Origin: Bacteroidales bacterium
GTDB taxonomy: Bacteria; Bacteroidota; Bacteroidia; Bacteroidales; UBA932
Direction of reading: 5' to 3'
NCBI GenBank assembly: GCA_017513445.1
Contig: JAFXFS010000019.1
Coordinates: 1-47,323 of the forward strand
DNA length: 47,323 nt
Shown: piece by piece, positions 35,182 through 43,558 of the stretch
Layout: each line of letters starts with the position of its first letter
Position numbering within the stretch: position 1 is the first letter of the stretch
The notes under the pieces: generated by a model
Database searches by the model: none
The model's input: the letters and a program-made list of their open reading frames with translations, nothing else
Told to the model about the DNA's origin: nothing
Made by a program: the position numbers and the translations under genes

Positions 35182-35904
35182 ATGGAACTCTTTTATTCGG
35201 ATAATTGCAATAATAATCAATGTGTGCTTGCTCAAGAGGAGTCTATGCACTGCGTTAAGGTATTACGCCATAAAGTTGGCGATGCAATAAATGTCATAGA
35301 TGGCTGTGGAACTCTTTATCATTGTGTAATTGAGAGCTGTTCTCCAAAAGAGACTGTAGCGCGTATCAATTCTGTTGAGAGTGATTGGGGTGCGCACAAT
35401 TATAAGTTGAGGATGGCGGTTGCACCTCCAAAAAACATTGAAAGATATGAATGGTTTGCGGAGAAGGCCACTGAAATAGGCATTGATGAAATCTATCCGA
35501 TAATTGGAGATTACTCTCAAAGAAAGGTTCTCAAGACAGAGCGTCTTAAACGGATAGTCTTATCAGCAGCAAAGCAATCTCTGAAAGGAGCTGTTCCAAA
35601 AATAGCAGAGCCGTTAAGTGTTCGTGATTTTATTATCGCAAGTAAAGATTTTGAGAGCGACTGCGAAAAGATTATTTGCTATTGTGATGATGTTGAGGAC
35701 ACTTCTAAATACTTGATATCCAATTTATTAAAGGATAAGAAGAGTGTTGTGGTAATGATTGGTCCAGAGGGGGATTTTTCAAAGGAAGAGGCAAAGTTTG
35801 CCATTGAAAATGGGTTCAAGGTAGCTTCACTTGGCACATCTCGTTTGAGAATAGAGACAGCAGCCCTGACCGCAGTAGGGGTGACTTACTTTCTTAATCA
35901 GTAG
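35182..35904 (+). CDS. rsmE: 16S rRNA (uracil-1498-N3) methyltransferase
   Basis: A SPOUT-fold methyltransferase of 240 residues that methylates U1498 of 16S rRNA using SAM. The N-terminal PUA-like part has HCVKVLRHKVGD (about residue 24). The knot region has KATEIGIDEIYP (about 94), VVMIGPEGDFS (about 190) and LGTSRLRIETAALTA (about 215), the SAM-binding deep knot. It is a single gene with its own -7 box. A repeat-rich convergent gap begins right at its stop codon. Confidence 0.95.
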   Translation: MELFYSDNCNNNQCVLAQEESMHCVKVLRHKVGDAINVIDGCGTLYHCVIESCSPKETVARINSVESDWGAHNYKLRMAVAPPKNIERYEWFAEKATEIGIDEIYPIIGDYSQRKVLKTERLKRIVLSAAKQSLKGAVPKIAEPLSVRDFIIASKDFESDCEKIICYCDDVEDTSKYLISNLLKDKKSVVVMIGPEGDFSKEEAKFAIENGFKVASLGTSRLRIETAALTAVGVTYFLNQ

Positions 35905-36020
35905 ATTGCCGGGCTTCGCCCAGCAATGACGATATAATCTTCGTCCAGCAATGACGTTTATTCCCGTCATTCCCGAACTTGCACAACATTCCTGTCATTC
36001 CCGAACTTGCTTCGGGAATC
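35905..36020. repeat. Intergenic palindromic and 28-bp repeats, cluster 1
   Basis: The gap between rsmE and tsaC holds a hairpin (ATTGC..GGGC with GCCC..GCAAT, 35905-35927). Two 28-bp direct repeats beginning GTCATTCCCGAACTTG follow at 35966 and 35994. The second runs into a hairpin (ATTCCCGAA with TTCGGGAAT, 35997-36019). The same motifs recur at 39991-40113 and 44379-44610. Confidence 0.8.
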
Positions 36021-36029
36021 TATCGTAGA

Positions 36030-36590
36030 TTATCGAATTACCTGAATTTCAGACCCAATACCAACTTTGATGATTTGAGATGGTTCGCCTGTTGAACCCT
36101 CTTCCAAATATGGATCAGCTACCCAATCAACAGAATCAATAATATCAATTGAAATATCCTCATAGTAGGTTGGTGCCTCCTCTCCAGAGATATTTGCAGA
36201 GGTTGAGATAATAGGTTTGCCAAACTTCTTGATAAGGGTTTTGCAGAACTCATTATTAGGGATACGGATTCCAACGCTACCATCTTCAGCAAGTACATTT
36301 TCTGCTAATCCGACACCTTGTGGGTAGATAATGGTCATAGGTTTATCATTCACCTCAATAAGTTGAAGAGCAATTGCCGGTATCTCCTTAACATATTTGC
36401 ATAACATATCCTCGTCTGCAACTAAAGTGATAAGACTCTTGCTTTCTGCTCTCTCTTTGAGGTCGAAGATGCGTTGAACTGCCTCTTTGTTTGTGGCGTC
36501 ACAACCAAGTCCCCAAATAGTATCAGTTGGATAGAGGATAATGCCTCCCTCCTTTAGAACTTCAATAGCTCCTTTAATTTCCGAATCCAT
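36030..36590 (-). CDS. tsaC: L-threonylcarbamoyladenylate synthase
   Basis: A 186-residue Sua5/YciO/YrdC-domain enzyme that makes threonylcarbamoyl-AMP from threonine, bicarbonate and ATP for tRNA t6A37. The motifs YPTDTIWGLGCDATN (about residue 22), KERAESKSLITLV (about 46), GSVGIRIPNN (about 105) and PIISTSANISGEEAPT (about 125) are intact. It lacks the C-terminal Sua5 domain, so it is the short TsaC form. It is the last gene of the hyp-mutL-rhomboid operon. Confidence 0.95.
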   Translation of the reverse strand: MDSEIKGAIEVLKEGGIILYPTDTIWGLGCDATNKEAVQRIFDLKERAESKSLITLVADEDMLCKYVKEIPAIALQLIEVNDKPMTIIYPQGVGLAENVLAEDGSVGIRIPNNEFCKTLIKKFGKPIISTSANISGEEAPTYYEDISIDIIDSVDWVADPYLEEGSTGEPSQIIKVGIGSEIQVIR

Positions 36591-36614
36591 AATTATCTAA
36601 TTTTCAATTAATTA

Positions 36615-37271
36615 CTAATAATACATTTTGCCTTTTTTCTTCCAGTACATTATCAGAATAAATCCGAATATCATACCTCCCAAGTGGGCAAAGTGGGCAA
36701 CATCACTTCCTGTTCCTGTTACGCCCATAAGCAACTCAATAGCACCGAAAATAATAACGAACCATTTAGCTTTCAATGCGATTGGCGGGAATATCAACGA
36801 AATGATATTGTTAGGGAATAACATTCCGTAACCCAATAGAACACCATAGATTGCACCGGAAGCACCTACTGTAGGAGTTCTTAAGATATTCATAATTGAT
36901 GTTTGTGCTGCCATATTTCCGCTCTGAACAGCATTCTGAAGTGTAGATAACTCTATTTCCAATACCAAATTATGGAGTAGGGCAGCGCCAAGACCTGTTA
37001 CAAAGTAGAATAAAAGGAATTTCTTGCTTCCCCAGACATTCTCCAAAATGCTACCAAATATCCATAATGTGTACATATTGAAGAAAAGGTGCCAGATTCC
37101 TCCGTGCATAAACATATGAGTTATAAACTGATATGGTTTGAAGAATGGTGAATGAAAACTAAACAGAGAGAAGTTTTCATACATAAAATTTTCATTAATC
37201 ATTGTTGCTACAAGTACAATGATATTAATGATTATCAGGTTTTTAACAATAAATGGTGTATTTCTGAACAT
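36615..37271 (-). CDS. Rhomboid-family intramembrane serine protease
   Basis: A 218-residue inner-membrane protein with six hydrophobic segments. HMFMHGGIWHLFFNMYTLWIFG (about residues 52-73), the catalytic serine in GASGAIYG (about 138) and the catalytic histidine in DVAHFAHLGGMIFG (about 196) match rhomboid proteases. Substrate is unknown. It starts one base after the mutL stop and precedes tsaC by 24 nt. Confidence 0.93.
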   Translation of the reverse strand: MFRNTPFIVKNLIIINIIVLVATMINENFMYENFSLFSFHSPFFKPYQFITHMFMHGGIWHLFFNMYTLWIFGSILENVWGSKKFLLFYFVTGLGAALLHNLVLEIELSTLQNAVQSGNMAAQTSIMNILRTPTVGASGAIYGVLLGYGMLFPNNIISLIFPPIALKAKWFVIIFGAIELLMGVTGTGSDVAHFAHLGGMIFGFILIMYWKKKGKMYY

Positions 37272-37272
37272 A

Positions 37273-39093
37273 TTAATTCGATAGTATACTTTCTAGTTGA
37301 TCAATTGTTATAATTGTCATACATTTTTTGCCTTCAGGTGTAAATGATGGCTCACTGCACGCAAATAATTGATCTACCAATATCTGTGCCTCATTATTGG
37401 AAATGACAAATTTTCCCATAGAACCACCTCTTGCAAGGCGTGCAGCTACAGAGGATGTGTATTCATTTATTACATCACCCTCTCTTAGGAGTTCGGCAAA
37501 CTGCTCTATGTAACTTGCCAGTGACTCTTTGTCATTAACATATCCATCCGGAAGAGCATTGATGTTTATTCTGTTATCGCCCAAATCCTCAATATCAAAT
37601 CCATATTTAGATAAATTATCAAGATTGTCGATTAGTGTAGTATATGTCTCCAATGGGAGAGTTACCTCCTGAGGGAAGAGTGTTTGTTGTGCAATAATAG
37701 AATCGTTCTGTAACATATTCATATATCTCTCATAGAGAATACGGAAATATGCTCTTTTTATATTTATCAATAGTAATCCGGACTTGACGGTTGTTACAAT
37801 GTATTTATTGTGAACAATAAGATTTGTGTGTTGTGTAAATGGATCTCCAATACTCTCTGAATATGGACGTTTTCCATTAAAAAGAGAGCCAGATGTTTCT
37901 GTAATATTCTCATTTATAGCACTTTGCTTCTTGTAAGAGTCAAATCCTTCAGATTCAAAGTTCTTAATACCATCAGTAAATGGATTAAATAGATTGCTAT
38001 AATCAACACCCATTTTCGGGGTATAACCTGGATGAGAATTGCCTTGCGAAAGTGTTGGAATTTCGGGTGTTCCCTCAAGATCAAAATCAATGCTTGGCCC
38101 AAACGAGTTTCTGCCGATGCTCTCACGAATAGCAGATAGAACTATTTGAAAGATTGTCTGTTCATCCTCAAATTTTATCTCCGTCTTTGTTGGATGAATA
38201 TTTACATCAACTCTCTCTAAATCAATATCCAAATAGAGGAAATATGATGGAGAGTAACCTTCTGGAATAAGATTTTCATAAGCTCTACAAATTGCTTTAT
38301 GAAGATAAGGACTCCTGAAAAATCTTTTATTTACAAAAAGATATTGGTTGGAAGCAACCTTTCTTGCAGCATCTGGTGTGCCAATAAATCCTTGAATATC
38401 AATAAGATTTGTCTGTGTATTTACCTCGGCGAGCTTGCTAGTAAGTTCTCTTCCAATTACATTCTGGATGCGTTGTTTTATATTTTGAACAGCATTTAAA
38501 TGGTAAATTGTCTTACCATTATGAGTCAATTTGAAATTGATTTCAGTGCGAGTGAGAGCTACTCTTAGGAACTCTGATGTAATGTGAGAAAATTCTGCTA
38601 CATCTGATTTAAGAAAGCGTCTTCTTGCTGGGATATTAAAGAAAATATCTCTAATCTCGAAAATTGTACCTACAGGACAACTGACTGCCTCTTCTCCCTT
38701 GAATTCCCCATTTCTGTATGATACACAAATGCCGATTTCATCACATTCGCGTCGTGTCTTGAGTTCGACATCAGCAACGGAAACAATAGAAGAGAGTGCC
38801 TCTCCTCTAAATCCGAAAGTGCCTATCCTTGCTATATCTTCTGCAGATTTAATTTTGGAAGTTGCGTGTCTCTCAAAGCAGAGTAGGGCATCTTCACGTC
38901 CCATTCCGCAACCATCATCTATCACCTGAATAAGTGTTCTGCCACCATTTGAGATGTTGACAGAGATATTTTTTGCCCCGGCATCAACACTATTCTCCAT
39001 CAACTCCTTAACAGCAGAAGATGGGCGTTGAATCACCTCTCCAGCAGCAATTAAGTTGGAGATATTACTCGGTAAAACCTTAACTAATCCCAT
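37273..39093 (-). CDS. mutL: DNA mismatch repair protein MutL
   Basis: A 606-residue GHKL ATPase that links mismatch recognition to strand removal. The N-terminus has the conserved IAAGEVIQRPSSAVKELMENSVDAGA, then DDGCGMG and ATSKI; GFRGEALSSI lies near residue 95. The C-terminal dimerisation domain carries QTLFPQEVTLP and ends with a segment in which SVAARLARGG and CSEPSFTPEGKKCM are visible. The canonical endonuclease motif DQHAxxER reads NIKRAYFRILYER here, so nuclease activity is doubtful. It follows a small membrane protein gene with no gap. Confidence 0.95.
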   Translation of the reverse strand: MGLVKVLPSNISNLIAAGEVIQRPSSAVKELMENSVDAGAKNISVNISNGGRTLIQVIDDGCGMGREDALLCFERHATSKIKSAEDIARIGTFGFRGEALSSIVSVADVELKTRRECDEIGICVSYRNGEFKGEEAVSCPVGTIFEIRDIFFNIPARRRFLKSDVAEFSHITSEFLRVALTRTEINFKLTHNGKTIYHLNAVQNIKQRIQNVIGRELTSKLAEVNTQTNLIDIQGFIGTPDAARKVASNQYLFVNKRFFRSPYLHKAICRAYENLIPEGYSPSYFLYLDIDLERVDVNIHPTKTEIKFEDEQTIFQIVLSAIRESIGRNSFGPSIDFDLEGTPEIPTLSQGNSHPGYTPKMGVDYSNLFNPFTDGIKNFESEGFDSYKKQSAINENITETSGSLFNGKRPYSESIGDPFTQHTNLIVHNKYIVTTVKSGLLLINIKRAYFRILYERYMNMLQNDSIIAQQTLFPQEVTLPLETYTTLIDNLDNLSKYGFDIEDLGDNRININALPDGYVNDKESLASYIEQFAELLREGDVINEYTSSVAARLARGGSMGKFVISNNEAQILVDQLFACSEPSFTPEGKKCMTIITIDQLESILSN

Positions 39094-39423
39094 TTACACT
39101 ACAAGAGAAAAGTATTTAACAAGCATATAAACAAGTACAACGGCTATTGCAAGTGATAGCAAAACGATAATTGTCTTTACACTGCTGTTGCCGGCCTCTC
39201 TCTTGTTGGAACTATAGTTTCTCATTCCATTTCTGATTGCAGCTCCGGGAACGTAGGTGCTATCTTCGCCGTTACCACCAACTTCTGAGATACTCTTACC
39301 CTCTTTGCGTGCCTTTTCGGCATATCTTTGCTCCATTCGCTCCTTTCTCTCATCGTAATAACGAGGTTGGTAATTAAACACCCTATACTTTGGGTTATTT
39401 GAAAAACTGATTTTGAATCCCAT
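39094..39423 (-). CDS. Small C-terminally anchored membrane protein
   Basis: A 109-residue protein with a basic, Tyr/Arg-rich N-terminus (FNYQPRYYDERKERMEQRYAEKARKEGKS), a low-complexity middle and one C-terminal hydrophobic helix (about residues 84-108, TIIVLLSLAIAVVLVYML). No signal peptide, so it is probably tail-anchored in the inner membrane with a cytoplasmic head. Proteins of this type are found next to mutL in Bacteroidales; function is unknown. Its stop directly abuts the mutL ATG. Confidence 0.75.
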   Translation of the reverse strand: MGFKISFSNNPKYRVFNYQPRYYDERKERMEQRYAEKARKEGKSISEVGGNGEDSTYVPGAAIRNGMRNYSSNKREAGNSSVKTIIVLLSLAIAVVLVYMLVKYFSLVV

Positions 39424-39445
39424 TACAATAACTTTTAGTTTGACA

Positions 39446-39453
39446 CAAAGATA
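39446..39453 (-). promoter_or_regulatory. -7 box of the mutL operon
   Basis: The minus strand reads TATCTTTG, 22 nt before the ATG at 39423. Confidence 0.45.
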
Positions 39454-39461
39454 ACAATTTT

Positions 39462-39469
39462 TAATTTTG
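39462..39469 (+). promoter_or_regulatory. -7 box of ispF
   Basis: TAATTTTG, 22 nt before the ispF ATG; divergent from the mutL operon box 8 nt away. Confidence 0.45.
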
Positions 39470-39491
39470 TGTTTACATAATATTAGTAACT

Positions 39492-39971
39492 ATGAATATA
39501 AGAGTTGGAAATGGATATGATGTTCACGCTTTAGCATCTGGACTTCCGTTAATATTAGGTGGAATATCAATACCTTATGAATATGGCTGTGTAGCACATT
39601 CTGATGGGGATGTTGTAATACATTCCCTATGTGATGCCCTTCTTGGAGCTCTTGCTCTTGGAGATATTGGTAAGCATTTCCCAGATACAGATCCTGCTTA
39701 CAAGGGTATTGACAGTAAAATTCTGCTCGATAAAGTTACGAAGTTAATCTCCTCTTATGGGTATGGATTGGTCAATGCAGATATTACAATTCTTGCACAA
39801 AAACCTAAGTTGCTGCCATACGTTGATCAAATGAGGCAAACTCTGGCATCGATAACTGGTGTTGATATATCTGCAATTTCTATTAAAGCCACAACTACTG
39901 AAAAATTGGGTTTTGTCGGCAGAAAAGAGGGAATAGCAGTCTATGCTGTTGTGCTTTTGAGTAAAGAATAG
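39492..39971 (+). CDS. ispF: 2-C-methyl-D-erythritol 2,4-cyclodiphosphate synthase
   Basis: A 159-residue enzyme of the non-mevalonate isoprenoid pathway, forming the cyclic diphosphate from CDP-ME 2-phosphate. Zinc ligands lie in GNGYDVHAL (Asp9, His11) and HSDGDVVIHSLCDALLGA (His43 region). DIGKHFPDTDP, TILAQKPKL and KATTTEKLGFVGRKEGIA are conserved. Length is exactly typical. It has its own -7 box and is followed by a repeat-rich convergent gap. Confidence 0.97.
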   Translation: MNIRVGNGYDVHALASGLPLILGGISIPYEYGCVAHSDGDVVIHSLCDALLGALALGDIGKHFPDTDPAYKGIDSKILLDKVTKLISSYGYGLVNADITILAQKPKLLPYVDQMRQTLASITGVDISAISIKATTTEKLGFVGRKEGIAVYAVVLLSKE

Positions 39972-39990
39972 TCCAATTATCCTCCTCTCA

Positions 39991-40113
39991 CGTCATTGCT
40001 GGTCAGACATTTTCGTCATTGCTGGCGCAGCCGGCAATCTTTCTCATTCACGTCATTGCTGGCGCAGCCGGCAATCTAAAAAGATTCCCGCGACTGGCGT
40101 CGCAGGAATGACG
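39991..40113. repeat. Intergenic palindromic repeats, cluster 2
   Basis: Two identical 27-bp units (40014-40040 and 40051-40077) each form a hairpin ATTGC.GGC / GCC.GCAAT. A partial copy begins at 39991, and a longer hairpin covers 40083-40109. The cluster lies between the convergent ispF and 40158-40802 genes. Confidence 0.8.
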
Positions 40114-40157
40114 TTGTATCTTGAATTTTAATCGTAGGAACGACCTGTAAAATACCC

Positions 40158-40802
40158 TTATAAACCTGTAGCAGAGATAAGTACCTGTCTGCTTGCAAGT
40201 TTACCTTTTTTGTCGTAGGTCTCAGTCTGAACATTGCCCACACCGCGTGCGTACCAAATTTTTTGTTTTCCTTTTACTTTGATAAAGGCAACTTTTGCAA
40301 CATATTCCTGCTCTACGATGAAGCAGTCAAATGTACCTGCAGAAGTGGTAATATCTTCGCGTCCAACTACTTTGTGTGAAGAAATTTCCTGTGTGCTCTT
40401 GATACCACTCATATTGATGTTTAAAGTGCCTGTGGCGAGTTCCTGACCAACAGAAAGGTTTGCAGGAATGATAGGTGCATCAGATGTAACATCAATAGCG
40501 GCACCGCCACCCAATGCTACAGAAGCATTACCATCTGTAATGGTGGTGGTAACAGTCATTGGCCCAAAAATCTCAGTACCTTCGACAAAAGTAGATATGG
40601 TTTGTGTAATTGTATAGTTGCCATTTTCCCCTGTCGCCTCAGTGATTTTTGTAATAGACCGTCCGGTCTCTTTGCCTTTTGGATCTGTGGTCTGATACTC
40701 AAGTTCTGCTCCTTTTTTAATACAGCAGAATGGCTCATTGTTTTGAGCAGAAACAGATGTAATCACATAAAGTGATAAAATTGTTAAAATGATTCTTTTC
40801 AT
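40158..40802 (-). CDS. Secreted protein, DUF3108/TapB-like
   Basis: A 214-residue exported protein with a signal peptide (residues 1-19, ending VSAQ). The mature part is beta-rich, with CCIKKGAELEYQTTDPKGK near the start and AGTFDCFIVEQEY...KGKQKIWYARGVGNVQTETYDKKGK near the end. The KIWYARGVG block matches the DUF3108/TapB-like family of periplasmic beta-sandwich proteins, whose role is unknown. It lies 11 nt after a small membrane protein gene, probably cotranscribed. Confidence 0.8.
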   Translation of the reverse strand: MKRIILTILSLYVITSVSAQNNEPFCCIKKGAELEYQTTDPKGKETGRSITKITEATGENGNYTITQTISTFVEGTEIFGPMTVTTTITDGNASVALGGGAAIDVTSDAPIIPANLSVGQELATGTLNINMSGIKSTQEISSHKVVGREDITTSAGTFDCFIVEQEYVAKVAFIKVKGKQKIWYARGVGNVQTETYDKKGKLASRQVLISATGL

Positions 40803-40813
40803 AATTTTATGTT

Positions 40814-41026
40814 TTAATAATTAAATAATATCTCTATACCATTGTGCCATCCCAACATTCTACTCATGTTGTATAAATAGACCGGGACATTGGGAACCAC
40901 AATAATGGCTGCGGCATAACCATTGACACTACGGAAGCGAGTTGCCGTAAGTAAAATTACAACCATTACCAACAGAATTATGATACTGGAAGAATTGACT
41001 GTCAATATAAAATCGTTGTAACTCAT
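40814..41026 (-). CDS. Small two-helix membrane protein
   Basis: A 70-residue protein with two hydrophobic helices (about residues 14-28 and 38-52) and a conserved-looking end, NMSRMLGWHNGIEILF. It has a -7 box at 41052-41059 and sits 11 nt upstream of the DUF3108-like gene, so it looks like a real gene. No function is recognised. Confidence 0.55.
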   Translation of the reverse strand: MSYNDFILTVNSSSIIILLVMVVILLTATRFRSVNGYAAAIIVVPNVPVYLYNMSRMLGWHNGIEILFNY

Positions 41027-41051
41027 ACTAAAAAATATTATTCTTGTTATA

Positions 41052-41059
41052 CAAATATA
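41052..41059 (-). promoter_or_regulatory. -7 box of the small membrane protein operon
   Basis: The minus strand reads TATATTTG, 25 nt before the ATG at 41026. Confidence 0.4.
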
Positions 41060-41141
41060 GTCAAAACTAGTAAAAGTCTTTCTCCTTTTTACAATATGAG
41101 AGAGATTGACCTAATTGCCTACTAAAAAAAAGATTTTTTTT

Positions 41142-41174
41142 ATTGTGGAATTGAAGCGATTATTTCTATATTTG
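41142..41174 (+). promoter_or_regulatory. tRNA-Gln promoter
   Basis: ATTG at 41142-41145, a 21-nt spacer and TATATTTG at 41167-41174, 9 nt before the tRNA. Confidence 0.55.
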
Positions 41175-41183
41175 CACTCACTT

Positions 41184-41254
41184 TGAGATATGGTGTAATG
41201 GTAGCACAAGAGATTCTGGTCCTCTTAGTTTAGGTTCGAGCCCTAATATCTCAA
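41184..41254 (+). tRNA. tRNA-Gln (anticodon CTG)
   Basis: A 71-nt cloverleaf. Acceptor TGAGATA (41184-41190) pairs with TATCTCA (41247-41253), followed by discriminator A. The anticodon loop TTCTGGT gives CTG. The T-loop TTCGAGC is canonical. CCA is not encoded. The pair at positions 31-39 is A-C, a mismatch next to the anticodon loop. The U-A first acceptor pair is typical of tRNA-Gln. Confidence 0.93.
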
Positions 41255-41260
41255 CAACTA

Positions 41261-41292
41261 CTGCAAATCTCTATTGAGGTTTGCAGTTTTTT
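41261..41292 (+). terminator. tRNA-Gln terminator
   Basis: CTGCAAATCTC (41261-41271) pairs with GAGGTTTGCAG (41276-41286) with one wobble, followed by six T. Confidence 0.85.
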
Positions 41293-41337
41293 ATCATAAT
41301 AAACAATCTCTTTTACTCTTTTCTCTACTTTTTTATA

Positions 41338-41366
41338 ATTGTTTTATTAAAAAAATCGTTATCTTG
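41338..41366 (+). promoter_or_regulatory. Probable promoter of the ROK-MFS-SIS operon
   Basis: ATTG at 41338-41341 and a shortened -7-like TATCTTG at 41360-41366, 27 nt before the ATG. The match is weaker than the others in the window. Confidence 0.35.
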
Positions 41367-41393
41367 CACCCCCGAACTTAAAAATACAATTAT

Positions 41394-42350
41394 ATGGCTG
41401 TTATAGGTGTAGATTTGGGCGGGACTAAGGTTGCTGCCGCTATTTTCGATAAAGCCGGTAAAATGATCTCAAAAGAGACAAAACTTCTTGGTGGAGCTAC
41501 CGGAAAAGCTGTAGGAAAGCTTGTTGTCGATGTTATTAAATCATTAAAAAGTAATAATCCTGATTGTTTGATAGAGGCGATTGGTATCTGTGTGCCAGGT
41601 ATTGTATATTCTAAAAAGGATACTGTATGGGCTCCTAATATCCCGGGTTGGGATAATTATCCATTAAAAGGTGAAATTTTCTTGGCAATGGAGGATCCAA
41701 ACTTGAAGGTTTCTGTAGAGAGTGACAGAACTTGCTATATCCTTGGTGAGATTTGGAAAGGTGCAGCACAGGGTTGCGAGAATGCAATCTATCTTGCAGT
41801 AGGAACAGGTATCGGTGCCGGAATTATGTTGGATGGCAATATTATCCACGGAGCAAATGATATCGTTGGAGCTACAGGTTGGATGGCATTGCAACATCCA
41901 TACGTTCCAGAGTTTATCCCTTGTGGATGTTTTGAATTCTATGCATCTGGCAATGGAATTGCAACTCAAGCTCATAGAGAATTAGAGAGTGCTCGTAATT
42001 ATAATTATAGTGGCCTTTTGTCTAATAAACCTATCGAAGAAATTACCTCTCACGATGTTTTTGCTGCATATCAAGAGGGCGACGAGATCGCAACAAAGGT
42101 ATTGAACAAAGCTATCGAGATGTGGGGAATGGGTTGTGCTAACCTTGTTAGTTTATTCAATCCTGAGAAGATTATCTTCGGTGGCGGAGTATTTGGCCCT
42201 GCAGTTGCTTTTATTGATAGAATTTACAATGAAGCTTGCAAATGGGGACAACCTATATCAATGAAGCAGGTAGAGTTCTGTGCTTCTCAGGTTCAAGGTG
42301 AAGCTGCTCTGCTAGGTGCAACATATTTGGCAATATCATCATTAGCATAA
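41394..42350 (+). CDS. ROK-family sugar kinase with altered zinc site
   Basis: A 318-residue ROK protein. The phosphate loop DLGGTKVAAAIFD is at residues 6-18, the catalytic Asp lies in ESDRTCYILGE (about 112), and LAVGTGIGAGIMLDG (about 137) and FGGGVFGPA (about 262) bind nucleotide. The usual GxxGHxxV plus CxCGxxGCxE zinc site is degenerate: GATGWMAL replaces the histidine segment and IPCGCFEFYASG replaces the cysteine cluster. It is likely a hexose or aminosugar kinase and has no repressor HTH. First gene of an operon with an MFS transporter (10-nt gap) and a SIS protein. Confidence 0.88.
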   Translation: MAVIGVDLGGTKVAAAIFDKAGKMISKETKLLGGATGKAVGKLVVDVIKSLKSNNPDCLIEAIGICVPGIVYSKKDTVWAPNIPGWDNYPLKGEIFLAMEDPNLKVSVESDRTCYILGEIWKGAAQGCENAIYLAVGTGIGAGIMLDGNIIHGANDIVGATGWMALQHPYVPEFIPCGCFEFYASGNGIATQAHRELESARNYNYSGLLSNKPIEEITSHDVFAAYQEGDEIATKVLNKAIEMWGMGCANLVSLFNPEKIIFGGGVFGPAVAFIDRIYNEACKWGQPISMKQVEFCASQVQGEAALLGATYLAISSLA

Positions 42351-42360
42351 CAACTATACT

Positions 42361-43512
42361 ATGGGTAAAAAATATTCACAATTATCAGTTTTTGTTGCGG
42401 CTTGTGCCGGTATGGCCTTCTTTGGCGTAACAATGTTGTCTTTAGGTCCGATTCTAGGCCCTCTTAATGCAACTGTAGCTGGAGCAAATGCTCTACCTTC
42501 TACATTGTCAATCGGTATTATTATCGGTACACTTCTATTCGGTCCGATTGTAGATAAATTCGGTTACAAATGGTTGACAATCTTGAGTTCTATCTTTGCA
42601 TTAGCTGGTGTTCAAGGTTTGGCAAACTTCAATACAATTGGTTGGCTACACGCTTCTATCTGTATGTTAGGTATTGGCGGGGGTATTCTTAATGGCCTTA
42701 CAAATGCCTTAGTATCAGACATTTATGAAGATGATAAGAGAGGTGGTAAATTGGGATTGTTGGGTGCTTTCTACTGTGTGGGAGCCTTGCTATGGACTTT
42801 ATTGAATGTCTTTATCTCAGATTTCAGAATTCCTCTAAATGCTATCTCTATTGTAATGGCATTATTCATTGTCTTCTTCTTCTTTATTTCATTCCCTAAA
42901 GCAAAACCATCAGAGGGTGGCTCATCTGTTTCAAAGACATTGGGTCTGTTGAAATATCCAGCACTCTTCCTATTTGCTTTTGTTCTATTCTTCCAAAGTG
43001 GTTTTGAAGGAGTAAGCGGCGACTTTACAATCTCTTATCTTGTGCAAACTACTCAAGTTGAGAACACAGTTGCTACATTGGCAATGACTTGGTTTACAGT
43101 CGGAATGTTCATTGGACGAATTCTTTTAGGAAAAATAATGGGAAAATTGAAAGAACTTGGAACTTTATACCTATATTTGTCGCTCGCTTTGTTAGGCGTG
43201 ATTGGATTCACACTTGGTGGTGCGAATATGGTTATAGTCTATCTTGCAATGGCATTGATAGGTTTCGGAGTAGGAGCTACATTCCCAGTAGTATTGAATT
43301 TTGTTGGTAGCGCATTTAGAGAGATGTCCGGAACAGCATTCTCAATAGCATTGTTTGTGGCATTGTGCGGTCAAACAATCTTGAAGAAAGTATCAGGCGT
43401 AGCATTTGATAATGGAAATTATATGTTGTTCCCTGTTATATTGATTTCTGCATTAGTAATTATTATGATTCTTGCACCAATCGCAGTAAAGGCATCAAAG
43501 AAGATTAAATAG
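42361..43512 (+). CDS. MFS sugar transporter
   Basis: A 383-residue inner-membrane carrier with about twelve hydrophobic segments and a MFS loop motif after the second (GPIVDKFGYKW). The second half repeats it in weaker form (GRILLGKIMGKLKELG). The overall look is of the FHS-like sugar/proton symporters common in Bacteroidota. Substrate is not readable. Being between a ROK kinase and a SIS-domain protein, it probably imports the sugar that these two process. Confidence 0.88.
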   Translation: MGKKYSQLSVFVAACAGMAFFGVTMLSLGPILGPLNATVAGANALPSTLSIGIIIGTLLFGPIVDKFGYKWLTILSSIFALAGVQGLANFNTIGWLHASICMLGIGGGILNGLTNALVSDIYEDDKRGGKLGLLGAFYCVGALLWTLLNVFISDFRIPLNAISIVMALFIVFFFFISFPKAKPSEGGSSVSKTLGLLKYPALFLFAFVLFFQSGFEGVSGDFTISYLVQTTQVENTVATLAMTWFTVGMFIGRILLGKIMGKLKELGTLYLYLSLALLGVIGFTLGGANMVIVYLAMALIGFGVGATFPVVLNFVGSAFREMSGTAFSIALFVALCGQTILKKVSGVAFDNGNYMLFPVILISALVIIMILAPIAVKASKKIK

Positions 43513-43558
43513 ATTCAAATAAATAATAAAGAGTTTAACTTAAAAAAAAGATTTAGAA

